From: Phoebastria nigripes
Lineage: Eukaryota > Chordata > Aves > Procellariiformes > Diomedeidae
DNA length: 64,000 nt
Assembly: GCA_035582835.1 (NCBI GenBank)
Contig: JAYKAV010002788.1
Location: forward strand, 3,177,405-3,241,404
Direction: 5' to 3'
Below, piece after piece: positions 1 through 14,433 of the stretch (the stretch's first letter is position 1; each line of letters starts with the position of its first letter). Below the pieces are notes generated by a model that saw nothing but the letters and a program-made list of their open reading frames with translations, had not been told where the DNA came from and searched no databases. Made by a program: the position numbers and the translations under genes.

Positions 1-639
1 AGGACGGCAGAGGAGGCTGCCGGCCTCTGAAAGGCTATCATTACTTTAATTGCAGATTAATTACAGCCTTTCACCAAGGTCAAAAGGAACATTTGGAGGC
101 AGCATAAATGGTATTATGTGGAAAATACATAATGTTAAAAAGCTTTTTTTTTTTGATGTAAAATTTGACATTTGCTGCCTTAATGAGTATAGAGCTTGCC
201 TCTCTCAGTGTAAAACCCTGCAGTAAGGCATCTCTCTCGCGTATGAAAACAGTGACCCTTTAACCCACACACCAAACAAAATTCAGCGAACACGAGGCTT
301 TTCTCTAAATTAAATCATTTTTGAAAATACCTTCTATTGAAATTAATTCTTTCAAATGAGACTGGCCAATAACGTTATGCTACCTGTAATTATATTTATG
401 TGATATTTGTAAGAACATCAAACTTCTAAATGGATCCAATTCAGAAGTAATGGAAACAGCAGTGCAGAGTGGCTGTTGAGTGCAAGCAATAAATCATATA
501 AATTGCATAATTACAACTTCCCATGGCTTCAGAGACAGTTTGCACTAGGAAAAGCAATGAATGATAAAGCGGGATGAGTTTTATAACCCCTAAAAGGAGA
601 AAGCTCTAGTATGGTAGTCAGGACACAGAGGTGATAGCA

Positions 640-828
640 CAGTCCCTCCTCCAGAGCACGTTCAACTATGGGGGACCCACCACCTCTCTCCAGCCTTGCC
701 CCTGTCCTGTGGGCCAGGGGAGCCAGAGAGGTGGATTCAAATCCTAGACACAGGAGAAACTGAATCCGGATATTGCACACTGAGATAGCGCCCTAACCAT
801 TGGGCCACTGATCTCCCACCTCTTCCTT
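640..828 (-). mobile_element. Degraded tRNA-derived SINE-like element
   Basis: On the minus strand TGGCCCAATGG (807-797) matches the RNA polymerase III box A pattern TRGYNNARNNG exactly and runs on into TTAGGGCGCT. About 29 bases later, GGATTCAGTTTC (767-756) resembles a worn box B. A second box-B-like GGATTTGAATCC occurs at 744-733. The layout resembles the tRNA-head repeats common in sauropsid genomes, but I cannot name a family. It is immediately preceded on the minus strand by a C19 run (G19 on plus, 829-847). The 3' end is a guess. An alternative is an unrelated stretch with tRNA-like promoter motifs by chance. Confidence 0.45.
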
Positions 829-847
829 GGGGGGGGGGGGGGGGGGG
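829..847 (+). repeat. G19 homopolymer followed by TG repeat
   Basis: Nineteen consecutive G, then a short TGTGTGTG run. It abuts the SINE-like element and may reflect a repeat tail or a sequencing-prone homopolymer. Confidence 0.9.
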
Positions 848-1617
848 TGTGTGTGGAATTAAATTCACCTGCTTCTGGAGGTTTGCAAGGGGAGGAGACT
901 TAAGGTTTGCTTTTGGCTGAAGGAAACATTTCATGCATTACTAAATCAAGAGCTTCTTCCAATGTACAATACCTTCTCTTCAAATGTATCCTCAGTTTTC
1001 TTGCCTCCTCCCTGCCCCCGCTTAAATTCTTCCACTGAAGCTTTTCTTTCCCCTCCCTCAATTTTCCAGTTCATTAGACAAAATGAAAAATAAATTATTT
1101 GCAGTATCCAAATCACAGCTGCCCCCTCAGGACAACGGAGGAACAGCCCCTTCCCTTTTCTTCATTGCAGCTGATTTACTACCAGTCACAACTGAGCTGA
1201 GCCAGTACCGTACCCCGCCAGGCAGGGAAGTGCCTTCTCGGTGCTCTCTGATAATGCAGGCACAAAGTAAGTGGCAAAACAAGAACTGGCATAAGGCTTC
1301 TCATAATACTTAGTTAAGCTGGCACAGATGATGATACAAGACTCCAGTGAATGCTACAACAGTTTAACTTAATGTTACTTTCTCTCTGCTAGCAAATTGC
1401 TCCCGTTTTCCAACCAATTTACAGCCCACATACCTACTCTGCTGTTGTAAGTGTTTACAGTAAATCAGATTTGCCTGTGACTGTTGGAGCAATAACTCTC
1501 AGCAAAGGGGGCAGCAAGAACATATTTCAATCTAATAAAATAAATGATGGCAGATTAAGCTCTCTTTTAAAGAAAGCCTTATCAAAACCTACAGAGAGAC
1601 AGTCATTTCACAGAGGC

Positions 1618-1630
1618 GGGGGGGGGGGGG
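1618..1630 (+). repeat. G13 homopolymer
   Basis: Thirteen consecutive G within unique AT-rich intron sequence. The exact length may be uncertain, as homopolymers are often miscounted. Confidence 0.85.
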
Positions 1631-4600
1631 TGCCGAAGCTGGGAAGAGTTAAAGAGCTTGCTGTCACTCACACATCATGTGCCCAAATAACAAAAATAAT
1701 GTGTGAAGAAAACAATCACCTACAGTAGGAATGGGGAACAAAAGCTAAATGAGTTTTGCCTGTGCTAGTGACCTTTGACTGCTAGACAGTCAGATAACTT
1801 ATCCTACCTAATCTCTTATTACAGTTATTCTTGGACAGCAACTCTTCCATTACTATGCTTTCTACCTATTTTATAGCATTAAAAGCTCACAATACTCAGA
1901 CTTAAACTATTCCCTGAAGAATACCCTAGGTACTGAAGCAGAATTCTTCATTAAACAATCATTTTAGGTAGGTTGTTTCCAGAAATGTATCTTCTTGCCT
2001 TTTTAAACTTTACAGCTAATGTAATTTCCAGAAATATCTTGCGTATACAAGTTTATCACCAGCAGCAAAACACCATAGTGGAAATAAAGACAGAAAGAAA
2101 GAAATAATAATTCCAAAGGCAAGTCATCTTGGTCTCCCTGATGGAGACACACAGGAGAAATATTCCTCTGTGGGATCATCACACTCTGCCTTGAGAGCTT
2201 AGTACTTCCATCACAGCTCAACATGGTCCTTTTTCTAACGGGGAACTGAAAGAACAGATGGGAACCTGGAAAACGCTGCTGAAGGAAACACACATTCGTG
2301 ATGTGCAATGGCACAGCTAAGCCAGGGTTACCCGGCCACAAACCCTGTAAGCACCACATTGAACAGGGATAATGGGTGGGGTAAGAAAAATAGGTTTGTG
2401 ATAAGGAAACTGTACAACAGTGTATGTCCACCTGAGAGCTGCGCAGAGCATTGTCTCTAGCCTGGTTATCATTAATAAGAGCAGACCACCTTATAGCAAG
2501 GCAGAGCAGTGTTTTGGGTGAAGGCATTTCATCACAGCATCAACCTGTTCTGGGACAGGAAAAGGACCTGGCAGTATAGAGCACTACTTATCTAAATAGA
2601 GATGGGTCTCCTTCTGCTTTGAGAATTTCAGATACGTTGCTGCTGGGAGCGGGGAGTGAAATACTGTTGGTTAGTCGCTGCTGGTTTACACTGCACAAAT
2701 AGTAAAATACAGCCTAAAGAAATTTCTTGGGATAGCAAGAAGGAGGTATGTGCCTAGGAGAAAGAAGCAGATATGGCCTCCCATTTGGCTTATTCTCTTC
2801 CACTAAACTTGTAGACTGGAAAAATACTTGTCAGCAAGTATTGGCAATTTTTAGAGCAACCATCTAACTACCAAGTCCACAAATCATGCAAGTGTAATGA
2901 AGAATCTTTCTGTAACTCAGGTGTGCTACACGTGGATTGAAACAGTTGTTAAAAAGAAGTAACGTTGAGCATCAAATGTGGAAAGCTCAGTTAAACTGGG
3001 GAAAAATAAAGATAACAACAAAAATAATTTACAGAATAGAAAATGAAATTAACTGCAAAGTCTGCCCATGCAGCTTACTTCAAGAACCATTTCCAACAGG
3101 AAAAACTATTGGAAAAGAGAGAATAGCATAATAAATTAAATGAAATTATTTTGCACATACATGGATACACATAAAAAGACTACAGAAGATGCAAAAGGTT
3201 TGAACAGGGATGAGGAAAGAGAAAAGTAAAAGATAAATAAAGGAAAAATACATGTCGACTGGACTTAGGAAGATGAAGGTTTACAATGAAAGTAAACATA
3301 TAACAAAAGTAGGAAGAACAATTAAGGAAAAAAAAAGGAAAAGTTGTAAACAACTTAATGCACAGATTTTAGAGGTTAAAACTTTTTTTCTACTGCAGAG
3401 ATGCATGGCATTTATCAGAGATGGACAAATATTAAAGCACATGCTTCGCAGAACACTTAATGCTAGAAAGAGGGTATAAAATAAACATAGGAATGCCAAA
3501 GACAACAGACTCTGGGGGTTCAGAACTTTTAAAACAACTCCCCAAACCCAAGAGAATTTTAAAAGATACAAATTTTCTTACTTCTTTATCTTTCTTTGAA
3601 AGGCATAAAAGGATGCCTGGTACCCTACCTAGGGGGAAGCTACAGAAGCAGAACTAACTAATAAATGTATAGCCTGATGTTTCTCAGCTGCAGTTCAGCA
3701 TTTTAGCACCGTGACAAAGTATTCTAACACAGGAAAAGATCCTGGTGCCCTGGTACTTNATCCTGCAAAACTGTGAAAACATCTTCCATTTAGACCAGTA
3801 AATATTGGTTTTCAAGGTCAGACAGACAGCTTGTAAAACGNTCTACGCTTTTAGAGTGTTCTGTGTTTTCCTGCAGTCTCCATTTCCCTAACCAATTCAC
3901 TCATACACTACACAAGTAACCTCAGCAGGGGTCACCATGAGAGGCAAAATGCAAGCAGCATAAGAATGAGATAACACCTACATACTGTGCCTTTGAGGAA
4001 TTAAACAAGTCAGAGAAGACTTGGACATGGCAGCTTCTTTTAAGAATAAATAAATCAGGTAGAGAGAGTGGTCTTCGTGAATTGTGCACTGCCCTGGAAA
4101 AGGTGTGAAATTGTGCTCCACGTGATCAGGAGCTCAGATGAGCAGAACTTCAATGAATTATTGAATTGTAAGAAAACAATTTCATATAGCATAAGCTGGA
4201 CAAGAAAATAAAACATGCAGAGACTGAAAAAAGTATTGGGAGCTAGTGAATTAAAAACGAAAGAAAAAGGGGGAAAGAAGAGAACGAGGAGTTACTGCAG
4301 AACCCAAGTGAACTGTAAAACTAATAGAAAATGTTAATAACGTCCTGCACTGGGCTTCATTCATTTAAAAAAATACCGAAATAGGAATAGCTTCTCTAGT
4401 TATCATCATATTGATAAAACAACAGTTCTAGAACACAAGTCTAACAGAGATTACTGCATTCACTGATCCTGGCCATCTGCAAAACACAGGCAGTAAGATT
4501 TCTCTGAATTCATTCCAGCTGGAACTACGTATAAAAAACCAAACAGTTACTGGGAATTTACAACAATCTTTGCTGAACTCTGGCAAAAGCTAATTGTCCT

Positions 4601-7600
4601 GTCAGTTAAAAGGTGAATGACTCATTTTTTTAATCTAAAGTTGTCAAGCTTCAATTGCTAGCCATTAGAAGTGATCACTTCTGCTTTTGTCTACCATCAT
4701 AAAGATCTCTCCACTATCAAGTTCTGGTCTCTGAGCAGGCAGTTGCAGACTGCCATCAAATGATCTCAGACTTCTGTTCATGAAGCTGAGCAGACGCACT
4801 AAGCACCTTGAGCCTTCCATGACTAGGCCTGTCTCCCAACCCTTTAATCTCCCACAACTGCTCTACAAATTCTCTTCAATTTTTGAAAGTACTGACTTCA
4901 TTCCATCATTGAGCGCCATCCATGACATTCCAAAAGATATGAAACAGAAATATTATAAAAATTACAAGTTCTATCTTTTGTCAACATTAGGGAAACAATG
5001 CAAAAAAAAAAAAAAAAGTTTTTTGATAAAAAATGAGAAAGACTATTTCAAATGACAATCTAAAATTCCTTTTTTTCTTCCAACTGCTGTCCAAACCAAT
5101 TCTGTGATCAGCACAAATACGCTCACGTTTCACTCAAGACAAACTCCAAGCAATGGAGAGTGCTCTTAGCTACCTGAACAAAGGTACGATACTGTCTCAG
5201 GCTGCCTGCAGTGGCAGAACAAAGAGGGCTCACACCTGCAACTGGTTTTAACCAGCCTCACTGGCAAAAGCTGTTCAGATACATGGGCTTTATTTCTCAA
5301 TTTCCTCTGGTCTATAACCCATACTGCAGACAGGCTGTAGGCAAAATCTTTTTGACTATTGGCCAATTTGCTCATGAAGCATCGTTAGGCTTCGCTGACA
5401 CACCATCCACACTTTTTTGGGCTGGCGAAAGACTAAGCCGAGTACTCACAGAAACTGTTGAAAGCTACGTTCAGCAGCAGAAAGTTGCAGGAATAGTTGT
5501 GTCCCTCTCTAGAGTTTTGTTATTTTTAAGTTTTCCCAAGACTTTCATTACTTAGCATGTATACAGAAAGCATGCAGAAAAAAAAAGAGCTAAGCTAACA
5601 AATTTTCACACCTATGTCTTTGTAATTCCATCTAAGGTGCTAAAAAGGACAATACAACATTGGACAGTTCAGTCAGTGTCTAAGGCTTATTTAAACAACA
5701 TCTCTCCCACTGCAATGATATCCTGCCATCTGAGAATGTGGCTGACCACTTCATGAGCTGATGAATGACGGTACGTTACACTGGTACTTACACAGCTTTT
5801 TTCACAGGTACTGAATAGAAGGAATAAACTTCATACCAGGGTTTTAACATTTTTCTGCTGGGATGTGCAAATTTTTATTTTGATCACTAGATGAGAATTA
5901 ACAAGGACATTTACATACCCACAAGATTGTATATTGGAAACCTGAAAATACAAGAGCAATACATTTCATTCAGGTCATTCTTTTACTGCAGTAACAAGAA
6001 TGAATGCTACAGGTGATTCTGTTGGAAATGCCACACTGCAAATGCTCTGACTTGTAAAGAAAATTATTTTTGTCCTAACTACAAAGAAACACTGTCCTAA
6101 AATAAAAAATTAATTGCAAAAGTCAAAGGGCTATAAGTTCACTGAACTAAAATCAAAGTAATTAGCTTTTAGCTTAAAAACTACAAAATAAAATACCTGT
6201 TTCTTCTTTAACGGTTTTATCATTTGGTGATAAAACTGAAGGATTTACTAGTTAAAAGAATTTCTGACCAAGTTCTGCTCTTTCTTACGTGGACAGCACT
6301 TCCATCAAAGTAAGAGGACCTGCATCCAAGCAGCTCAGATCAGAAACAGACGCTGCAGTTTCAATGTAGCAGAATGCCAGAGGTGAAACCCTGAACTCTG
6401 CTGAAACTGGAGGCAAACCTCTTACTCATCCCAATGGATCAGAATTTCTGCCTCTGTGTATTTTCAAAATTCTCTCTCAAACAAAACATTCAAAATCAAG
6501 AATACAAGAGTTCTGCAATTCCCACTGTTTTCTGCAGGATTTAACATTTTCCAAAGGTTCTTAAAGTCAAGCCCACAGAAGACATGGCTAGTGCCTATTT
6601 TCTCTGGCATGGAACACAGATAATTTTTCTCTGTACAACGTTTTAGAACACAGGAACTGGGAAAAAAATTAGTAGAGAAAATGTTACTATGACATCTGAT
6701 CTAGATATAGGATTGTTTATCTGCACAAAAATACACATAGTTTCAGCCTGTCATTTCCAGCTCACATTGTTAATTATATTTCAATGCACCTCACTAGATA
6801 AGAGGTATAATCCAGCCAAAAGCGTATAAAGGTTGTAGTCCAAATTATGCAATGTGTCTTCCAGCTGATAATTCCAACAGGTAATGAACTACTTAATCTT
6901 ATGCAGCTTGGCAAGCACTGCCTGTTTATCTTTACCCAAGCCTTCAACATGCACATCAAACCAAACATATCTTCTGCAAATACGACGACTGAATCTTCTG
7001 TTCAGTTAGCATCATTCAAAGTTTTAATTATACTGTCTACTACAATATTTTTGTATAAAGAAATAAACCAGGGTTCGAACACAACAACAAAAAAAGAGTA
7101 GTCTTTCAAATATCCAGTTTGATNTATTTCTTACATTTCTTACATGATCTCAGCCTGTCAGTTGAAATCTGGCAGGTAATCNGAAATACTACTAATAACT
7201 AGCACCTGCTGCACATGGACCACAGATTCTGTGCAATTATAGGTGACAAAATCCCTGGTCTTATACTACAGCCTGCTACTACCATCTCCTGTGCTTAAGT
7301 ATCGAGTCTGCAGACCACAGACCTCACAACATAATTGTAACAGAAGCAGTCGTTACCTCCACTCCTCATACAAGTAAACCGTGGCACAAATCAACTGAAA
7401 CATGAGCAAACTCTCTCTGTTCCTGCTCCAGTGAGAAGAGAAATCAAACTGAAGGATACAGAGTTCCAGCTCCTGACCCCAGGCATTAGCAATTCCTTGG
7501 TTTCCTGCCTTTTACTCCAGTTTATGTCTCCAAGGCCAGAAGGAGGAAGAAAATCCTTGGATGAAAACTTTCAATTCCTGAACAGGAGATACAAGGTACT

Positions 7601-10600
7601 TAACTCTGCTCTACATAATAAGATTTCCATTGCCTCAGAGTAATCAGTCGGGATTTAATGGAAAAACACAAAAAGCTTAGAGAAAAAACCCCAAGAATTG
7701 TAAATACATTTTCTCTGGGGAATCATAGTCAGAACAAATAATCCCTCTTTCTTCCATTTAAATTCTCTGTATTTCCACTTTTGTATCTTGGTAAAAGGTG
7801 TGAATTGGAAAAGGTTTTCTATTGTAAAACCTTCTTTAAGATAATGCATGCAACATTAAAATAATTTTGGGGACAAAAAACAGCTGTTCTAGAGAGGATT
7901 ACAATTTCAGTGTTTTTATTTTGTTTTTAATCATCAGATATTATACCTCCCCCATCTTTCGATAAATATTTTCCATTACTCCAGATTTGGTTATACTTCT
8001 GCATATCTGGGTATGAAGTCTGCAGCATACTTGGAACCCTGTGGTGATTCAAGTAACAAGCAATACAGCAGACAGTCATTTCATTCATTTTAAGTATATA
8101 ATTATTAAGTGAAAAGTCAGTCGAGGATAACATCATCCCTATTTTACAATATCTTAATTACAGAACCTTCATTTAGCTTGTATCTTTACTACTGTATGTG
8201 CAAATACCTCAAAGAAAGCCTTAAACCAATAACAAGAAAGAATGAGGCAGAAAGATCTAACTACTCTGCATCTGACAATCAACAGGAACAAAAACTGGAA
8301 AAAAAACCCCTGTATTTCATAAGGGACATCTTGTATTCCAAACGGAATGGTATACCAGGGGTTTCTTTTGCTTAGATGTTCATACTCCTAGATGCTATAT
8401 CTGAACATTGCCAGTCAATATCAAAGCAAAGATGAAAGGTAATGTCTCAGAAAATTATCTGACTTTCATTCAGTCACTGAGGTGAATTTACCATCAATGT
8501 AAGGAGGTACGATTCTTTACAAATTGCATGCATTTATGCAAGCAAAGAATCAGACTTGTAACTTGGGAACAGTGCCGAAACTCTTGAATGAAAACTTTTG
8601 GGTGGAAATGTATTAATGTGCTAAGATTTTGAATCAAAATACATACATCTGAAAAAAATACCTGTAACTAAAAAGTTAAACNATATCTTCACTCTCTGGT
8701 TCTGCTGCAGTATAATGCTGTTCTAGGACATTAATTTTACATGAGTGATCCCAGATGACCCAAAACAACATTTTCTTGCTTACAGCTAAAAAAGTTAAAT
8801 AAAATCCAAAACATTAACTGAATGTAAAACGCTGTACTATTTTTATCTTCAATCTGCAGAAAGCCTGAATCTTTGGAAGGATGACTGCCTGATTGGTTTC
8901 ACTGAAGTGCTACTTGAAAACAAACTAATGCTATTCCTTAAATATCTTATCCTTCTCTATACTCATCCTCAAAAGAAAGTAAATGAGGCAAAGCATCCTA
9001 AAAAGAGTCCTTTGCACACTTTTGGGACCTGAAAATATCATGCCATGTTAACATAACTTGAACAATGTCAAAAAACCAAGAAAACAAAGCAAACCCCTGC
9101 TGTATGACACCGAGAATCAAAACTGAAATTAACTTAAAATAAAAAAACCTGTGAATGCTAGGCCAACTGTTTACTGACTTTTTCAATAAAATTTCAGATT
9201 TTTAAAGAGGCCAAACACTGTTTTCATACTTCCAACCTGTTAATGTTTCAGGATCAAGTTGTGAAATACATGCTGTAATCCCATCCAACAGGTCCTGACC
9301 AAATACACACAAGAAATGGCAAAACGAACAGAACCACAAAACCAATTACCTGAGTGTCTCAGTTACCTCATCTGTGAGACAAGGAAAGCAGTATTTATCT
9401 TTCTTTGAAAAGTAGTTCGACCCTATCTGTTAAGTGTAACCACATATATCAGCAGTTTGCTTGGTCCTCTTCTGAGCACCCCACCACCCTCAGACANGTT
9501 CCACCTTTCTGCCTGCCTCTGAGCAGCTCCAGTCAGACACAACCTTACCTTTCTGCCAAAACTGGAATTCTCTTAATGNAAGATCTAGAAATGGCAGCCA
9601 TACACCATCAGGAAAAAAAGAGCTTCACAATGAAATAAAACAGAAAGTACAGTAGCATGACAGTACTATCTGCTCAAACTCCAGAAGTGGCAAACCTTAA
9701 AGAGCATTTGTTGGTCATCACCAGGGCTAGTGTCATGCTAAAGTAGTTAGAATTGCATACGGGAACGTGTTCCATCTGTCCAATGAGTAGAAGACACTTT
9801 ATTTTTTTCTTTCTTTTTTAATCCTAGCTTTCTGGCATCTTAGCATCTCATTCCTTCTGAAACTAGCTATAGTCATTAAAAAAAAAAATTTGTGCAAGTT
9901 CAATCTGAGCCCAGTATCTCAGAAGATGCAGCTGCAGAATTAGAATCTAATGAAGAATGATTAAAATTGGTGGTATACACTTCCAAATTTATTCCAAATT
10001 CACTCATCTATGTTGCTTCATATTTATGCTGTTGCAACTCAATCAGTTGAGGCAGCTGAACTAAAAAGTGGAGTAATGCAGAAACCTAGAGCAGAGATGG
10101 CAAACAAGGAATAATTTGATATTACACACACCCCAAAAGTTTAATGCACTGTGTATATAGCTGGCAATAGCATTTCAGATGTAAAGGAAGAAGTTGCCTG
10201 GCATACTATCTGAACTTTCTGCTTGCTTGTTTGTTTCTATGTACATCAGCACATTAAAGTACGCGTGTTGCATGACAGGGTTGAGGTTGCCCATCTCTCA
10301 TTGCAGCAGAAAGCTGCACAGTAGCACTTTTCACCATTGAATTGCACTTCCATGATTCCAACAGAGCCACTCTGTATTTCTGTGGCACTACAACTTAAGA
10401 AACCTTGATGTCTTTACTGCTTATCCTAGTTAAAGATGAGATTGTCATTTTCCTTGAAGAGAGCCAGCATAAAACTTCAGACTAAGCTCTATTTCTTGCA
10501 CCTGGTACATAATTACCTTGTATGACTGCAAAACCAGTACCAGGTCATTTCAGGAGATATTGTTCTGTGTGTAATTAGGTCATACTGCTGTCTACAAAGA

Positions 10601-13600
10601 AAGAGTATTACACAGGTATATAAACATTTCAGTAAAGTTCATACCATCAGATCTCAGAAAAAAGAGATAGAAGAGAAGCTCACCTTTGAGCATCAACAGA
10701 GAAATGGCCTGATCAAAAGACCCCCATAGATATCGGTGAGCTTTGAACCAAGCTGCTGTGTCAGTTCAAGTTGCCTGAACACATATTTCATATTTCCTGC
10801 ACTACAGATATTTGCATCTAATTATACAGAATGGCCAGATTAAATTTAATACCTCCATTGCATTTATATAAACTAAACCTCTATCCTCCAAGTGAAAACC
10901 ATGAAGTATTTTACATATTTAAATGAACAACACCAGACAAGATGACCTTTATAATCACCATTATAAGAAACACAATTACAAGTGACTCAAGACATATGGC
11001 AAACTTAATTATGCTAAAACAGACTGGTTTCCAATCCTGACAAAAATTGATGTCTAAAAAATGTATTACATGTTTTAGTTATAGGAAATGCTTAGCAGAA
11101 CTTACTCTTTATATGTTACTAAATTCTAAAGATAATATTTATCAAAAAAGGCAATTCCATAACACAAAAAACCCTCAACTACTTACAACTAAATATTACT
11201 TAACAGAGATGTTACTAAAAAAATGGTTTTATTTATTTTATATAGATTTTGTGGAAGCATGACACAGAATGAAAACCATCAGTCTGAATTTGATCCTCAA
11301 AGCTTGATAACAATTTGAAATGGAGTGACTACCATTATAGAATTATAAGACCAAAAGATGTATATAGGTATACTTAACCTGAAAGATCCCAAGTGCTTTA
11401 AAAACGACCCAAGAAAATGAGAATCATGCTCACAATCAATGAAATGCAGACAAGCACGCAATATGCATAACAGTACAAGTCCAAGCAAATGCAGAAATAC
11501 CAATTTTTCAAATGAAACGACAGAGAGAATACTGATGAGCAGAGTGCAATTACTCATGCTGTATTTGGCCATGACAACACAAAAGGAGCTCTGCAAGGTT
11601 GGGTTTCTTGGGGGGTTTTGTTGTTGTTTTTTCCTTTTCTTTTCTTACATTGTCCTGGCTTTTACATGCTGCCTGACAGAAGGCTGCGGAGCGCTACTTT
11701 GGAGCATCAGTTGAATGTCAGCTCAGAATAAAGGATGCTATCAGCTGTGGTGCCAGTCCCGTTCCTGCATCACCACCAAGGGTTTTATACTTTCTGTGAA
11801 AGCTAAATAGAGTGAACGCTGGCTAAATCTGACAAGATCACTGTTTAAATAGAGATGGCCGTAGACATAAGCAATAAGCTGTTCCATTTCACCACTCCCT
11901 TGAATGACAACAAGCATTTCATACAGGTATGACATGGGGAACGTAATGACCTTGCACAAATTAGAAATGGACACACAATGAGACTCAGAACAGCTTCTTC
12001 CTCATGGAAGCCCATCTGTTACACGCTATGTGGTTCTCCTTTAATGATTTATTTAAACAGAAGCAATCAAAAGGTTCAGCTTTTCAGTTTAGAATCAGAT
12101 GATCACTCAGACAGGATGAACTGTGGAAACAATACGAAAAGCCTATCTGGTGCAAAAAAACGAGCACTGAGTAAAAAAATTAAAACCACCACTCAAAAAA
12201 AATCAGTAAAGCAAAACGTGGCATCATTTTTGTTATGTCACAGGCAGATACTGTATTGATATTTTTTGAAATAATTAAAAGCAGTATAAAGTTTCTTTAT
12301 ACATACAAATCTTTAGACACTTTCAAAAAGTATTACAAAAATCTGTTAGGATGAGAAATACAGTAGCTTTTGTATAACAGCTATTATTAAAAACAAATAT
12401 TTAAACTAAAAAAAAAAAAGAAAGGTTTCCCAGTGGGAAGCACATTGTATGTGCTTCTATTATAAGACTTTCAGTGTTGAATCTATCAGAACAAAAATGT
12501 GTCTTTAAAAGAGAATAAAAATGCTTTTCAGTAAATGGTCATTAACAGTTTGGTACATCACATCCTATACAATTGTATACGAAGCACAGAATCTGCTTTT
12601 CATAAACATTTCAGTATGCAAAGCCAGTATTACTTTAAGCAGCACCACTAGTGGTTTCTGCTGTCCACATGATATTAAGCTTCAGACTAATTAACTGCAT
12701 CCTCCGTAATGGCCAAATATGCAGCTTTTTGAACAATGACTGTAAAAAGACTAGGAGAATTTTTGTTATCCTTCGAAGTACATCCTGAACACATTTTATT
12801 CTTAAGTAGCTAAGTCAAAACATTCTTTTTTTTAAAAAGCAAATTAAAAAAAATTTACTTGGATAGTTTTCTCTTCTGTTAGAGGACAAAAAGCTATGAG
12901 ATATTCTGTGCAAGCATGCAGAGTGTGTGCATTGAACAAGAGAAAGAAAAACTGAGTGTGAAAGAAAATTCCAGCTTCCTAAGAAACCCCTCTGCTACAT
13001 CTAATTCATTATTTAATAAATATATCTGTTCAATTCCAGAAAGATTCACTCTACAAGCAGGCTGGTAAGAGCTTTAGGACTTACACAAGCAATTTCTAAG
13101 ACAATAAAACTCAATGATGTCAATGAGAGTTGAGCAGTGGAGACTGAAGTACCAGCCTCCAAACAATAGTTTTAAAAAAAGGGTTAAAAAGCTATTTTGG
13201 TGTGCATGATAGCCTTTATTTTATATTTCCTCTAGAAATTAATTCAGTATAGAAATTCTACTTAAGATGACTTGGCAAGCACAACCTAGCAATTAGATTG
13301 TGAAATACAGTCCCCCCTAGTTTTGTGCATACATACATTATTTACCAGGAGATGCTTTCCCAAAAGTATAATAGGGGCAGAAAATGGCTGAGTGCAGCCA
13401 GAAAAGGAATTCAGCAAACGAGGCAGGAAAACCTGCCCATCAGTACTGGTAATGAGGAAACTGAGACAAGAGGGTAGGTTTCATTTCCAGCCCTGGGTTA
13501 CAAATGCCAATCAACCCAAGCCGGGATTTATAAGCGCAATCCAGCAGTTTGGCAGACAGACAAGTAATTAAGCTTCACTTGTCTGGAACACGGGTTTGGT

Positions 13601-13811
13601 TGTTTTGGGCTGCAAAGCAGTTCTCCTCCTTGCCATAATGGAACCTTCTGACTTTATAAGGCAGGTCTGCTCAACAGTAAAGCACAAGACCTTCAGCGAT
13701 TTTCCCAGAACCATTACGTCTTAGGCTATAGAAATACCTGCAGTCTAGAAGAATGTAAAGCTCACACAGAGCATCACTTGATTTCAAATCTGTTTATTGC
13801 AAGTGATTAAC

Positions 13812-13825
13812 TCAATCATGATTGA
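13812..13825. promoter_or_regulatory. Palindromic Pbx/Hox-like site
   Basis: TCAATCATGATTGA is a perfect 14-base palindrome made of two TGATTGA half-sites, which resemble Pbx-Hox/Meis targets. GCATCAATCGG lies 8 bases downstream with a third related core. Function is inferred from motif only. Confidence 0.25.
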
Positions 13826-14433
13826 TGTTAGAGCATCAATCGGGAAACTGTTTCACCACCACTTCAGGTAAAATTACATGACCTCTGAGTCTCTCGCTTT
13901 CCTGTCTGGAAAATGGCAGTAACAGTTGATCATTTTTATAGAAATGTTCTGATGCCCTCAGAAGAAAGTTACTGTCTAAAGGGCAAATTAGTACTATTCA
14001 TCCTAAAATGCTAATACATAGTGTTACTTGTCAATGCTTCTATTATCCAATGGGAAAAACATATTTTTGAGCAGCTCTAAAAATATGAAAGGATTTTTGT
14101 CAAATCTCCTTTATAGGGAGCACTGACAGCTCTCAGCACAGTAAGCCAAGCCTGATTTTTGCACTACATCTGCAATATCTTTTATACTTGGGCAGCTGGC
14201 ACAAAGTGAGAAAATTCATTAACATGCTAATGATGTGTCCTATTTAAAATTCCAGCTCTGATTATTGTGTGATTAAGTCTCTTCCCTCGATGTCTGCTTC
14301 CTTATATCTGCATTACTGTGAGAAATCAACAATTACTAATGAAGTAAAAAATAGGTGACCAATTTATATACAAGAGAAAGACAAACATACACACATATTT
14401 TAGCGTTTTAATTTTTTTGTTTAATGTTTCCAG

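Noticed and set aside
2003..2527. 174-codon minus-strand open frame, the longest in the window
   Set aside because: No recognised domain, cysteine- and leucine-rich mixed composition, and a length that is plausible by chance in 64 kb read in six frames.
10684..10760. Minus-strand segment reading YLWGSFDQAISLLMLKG before a GTGAG donor, with a W...A..LL spacing like human DISC1 exon 10
   Set aside because: There is no pyrimidine tract or good acceptor, an in-frame TGA lies just upstream, and the expected KENTMKYMETL part is missing. Similarity is limited to four spaced residues.
10900..10990. AAGATGACCTTTATAA resembling the CR1 tail
   Set aside because: Only about ten bases agree and no other CR1 block is nearby.
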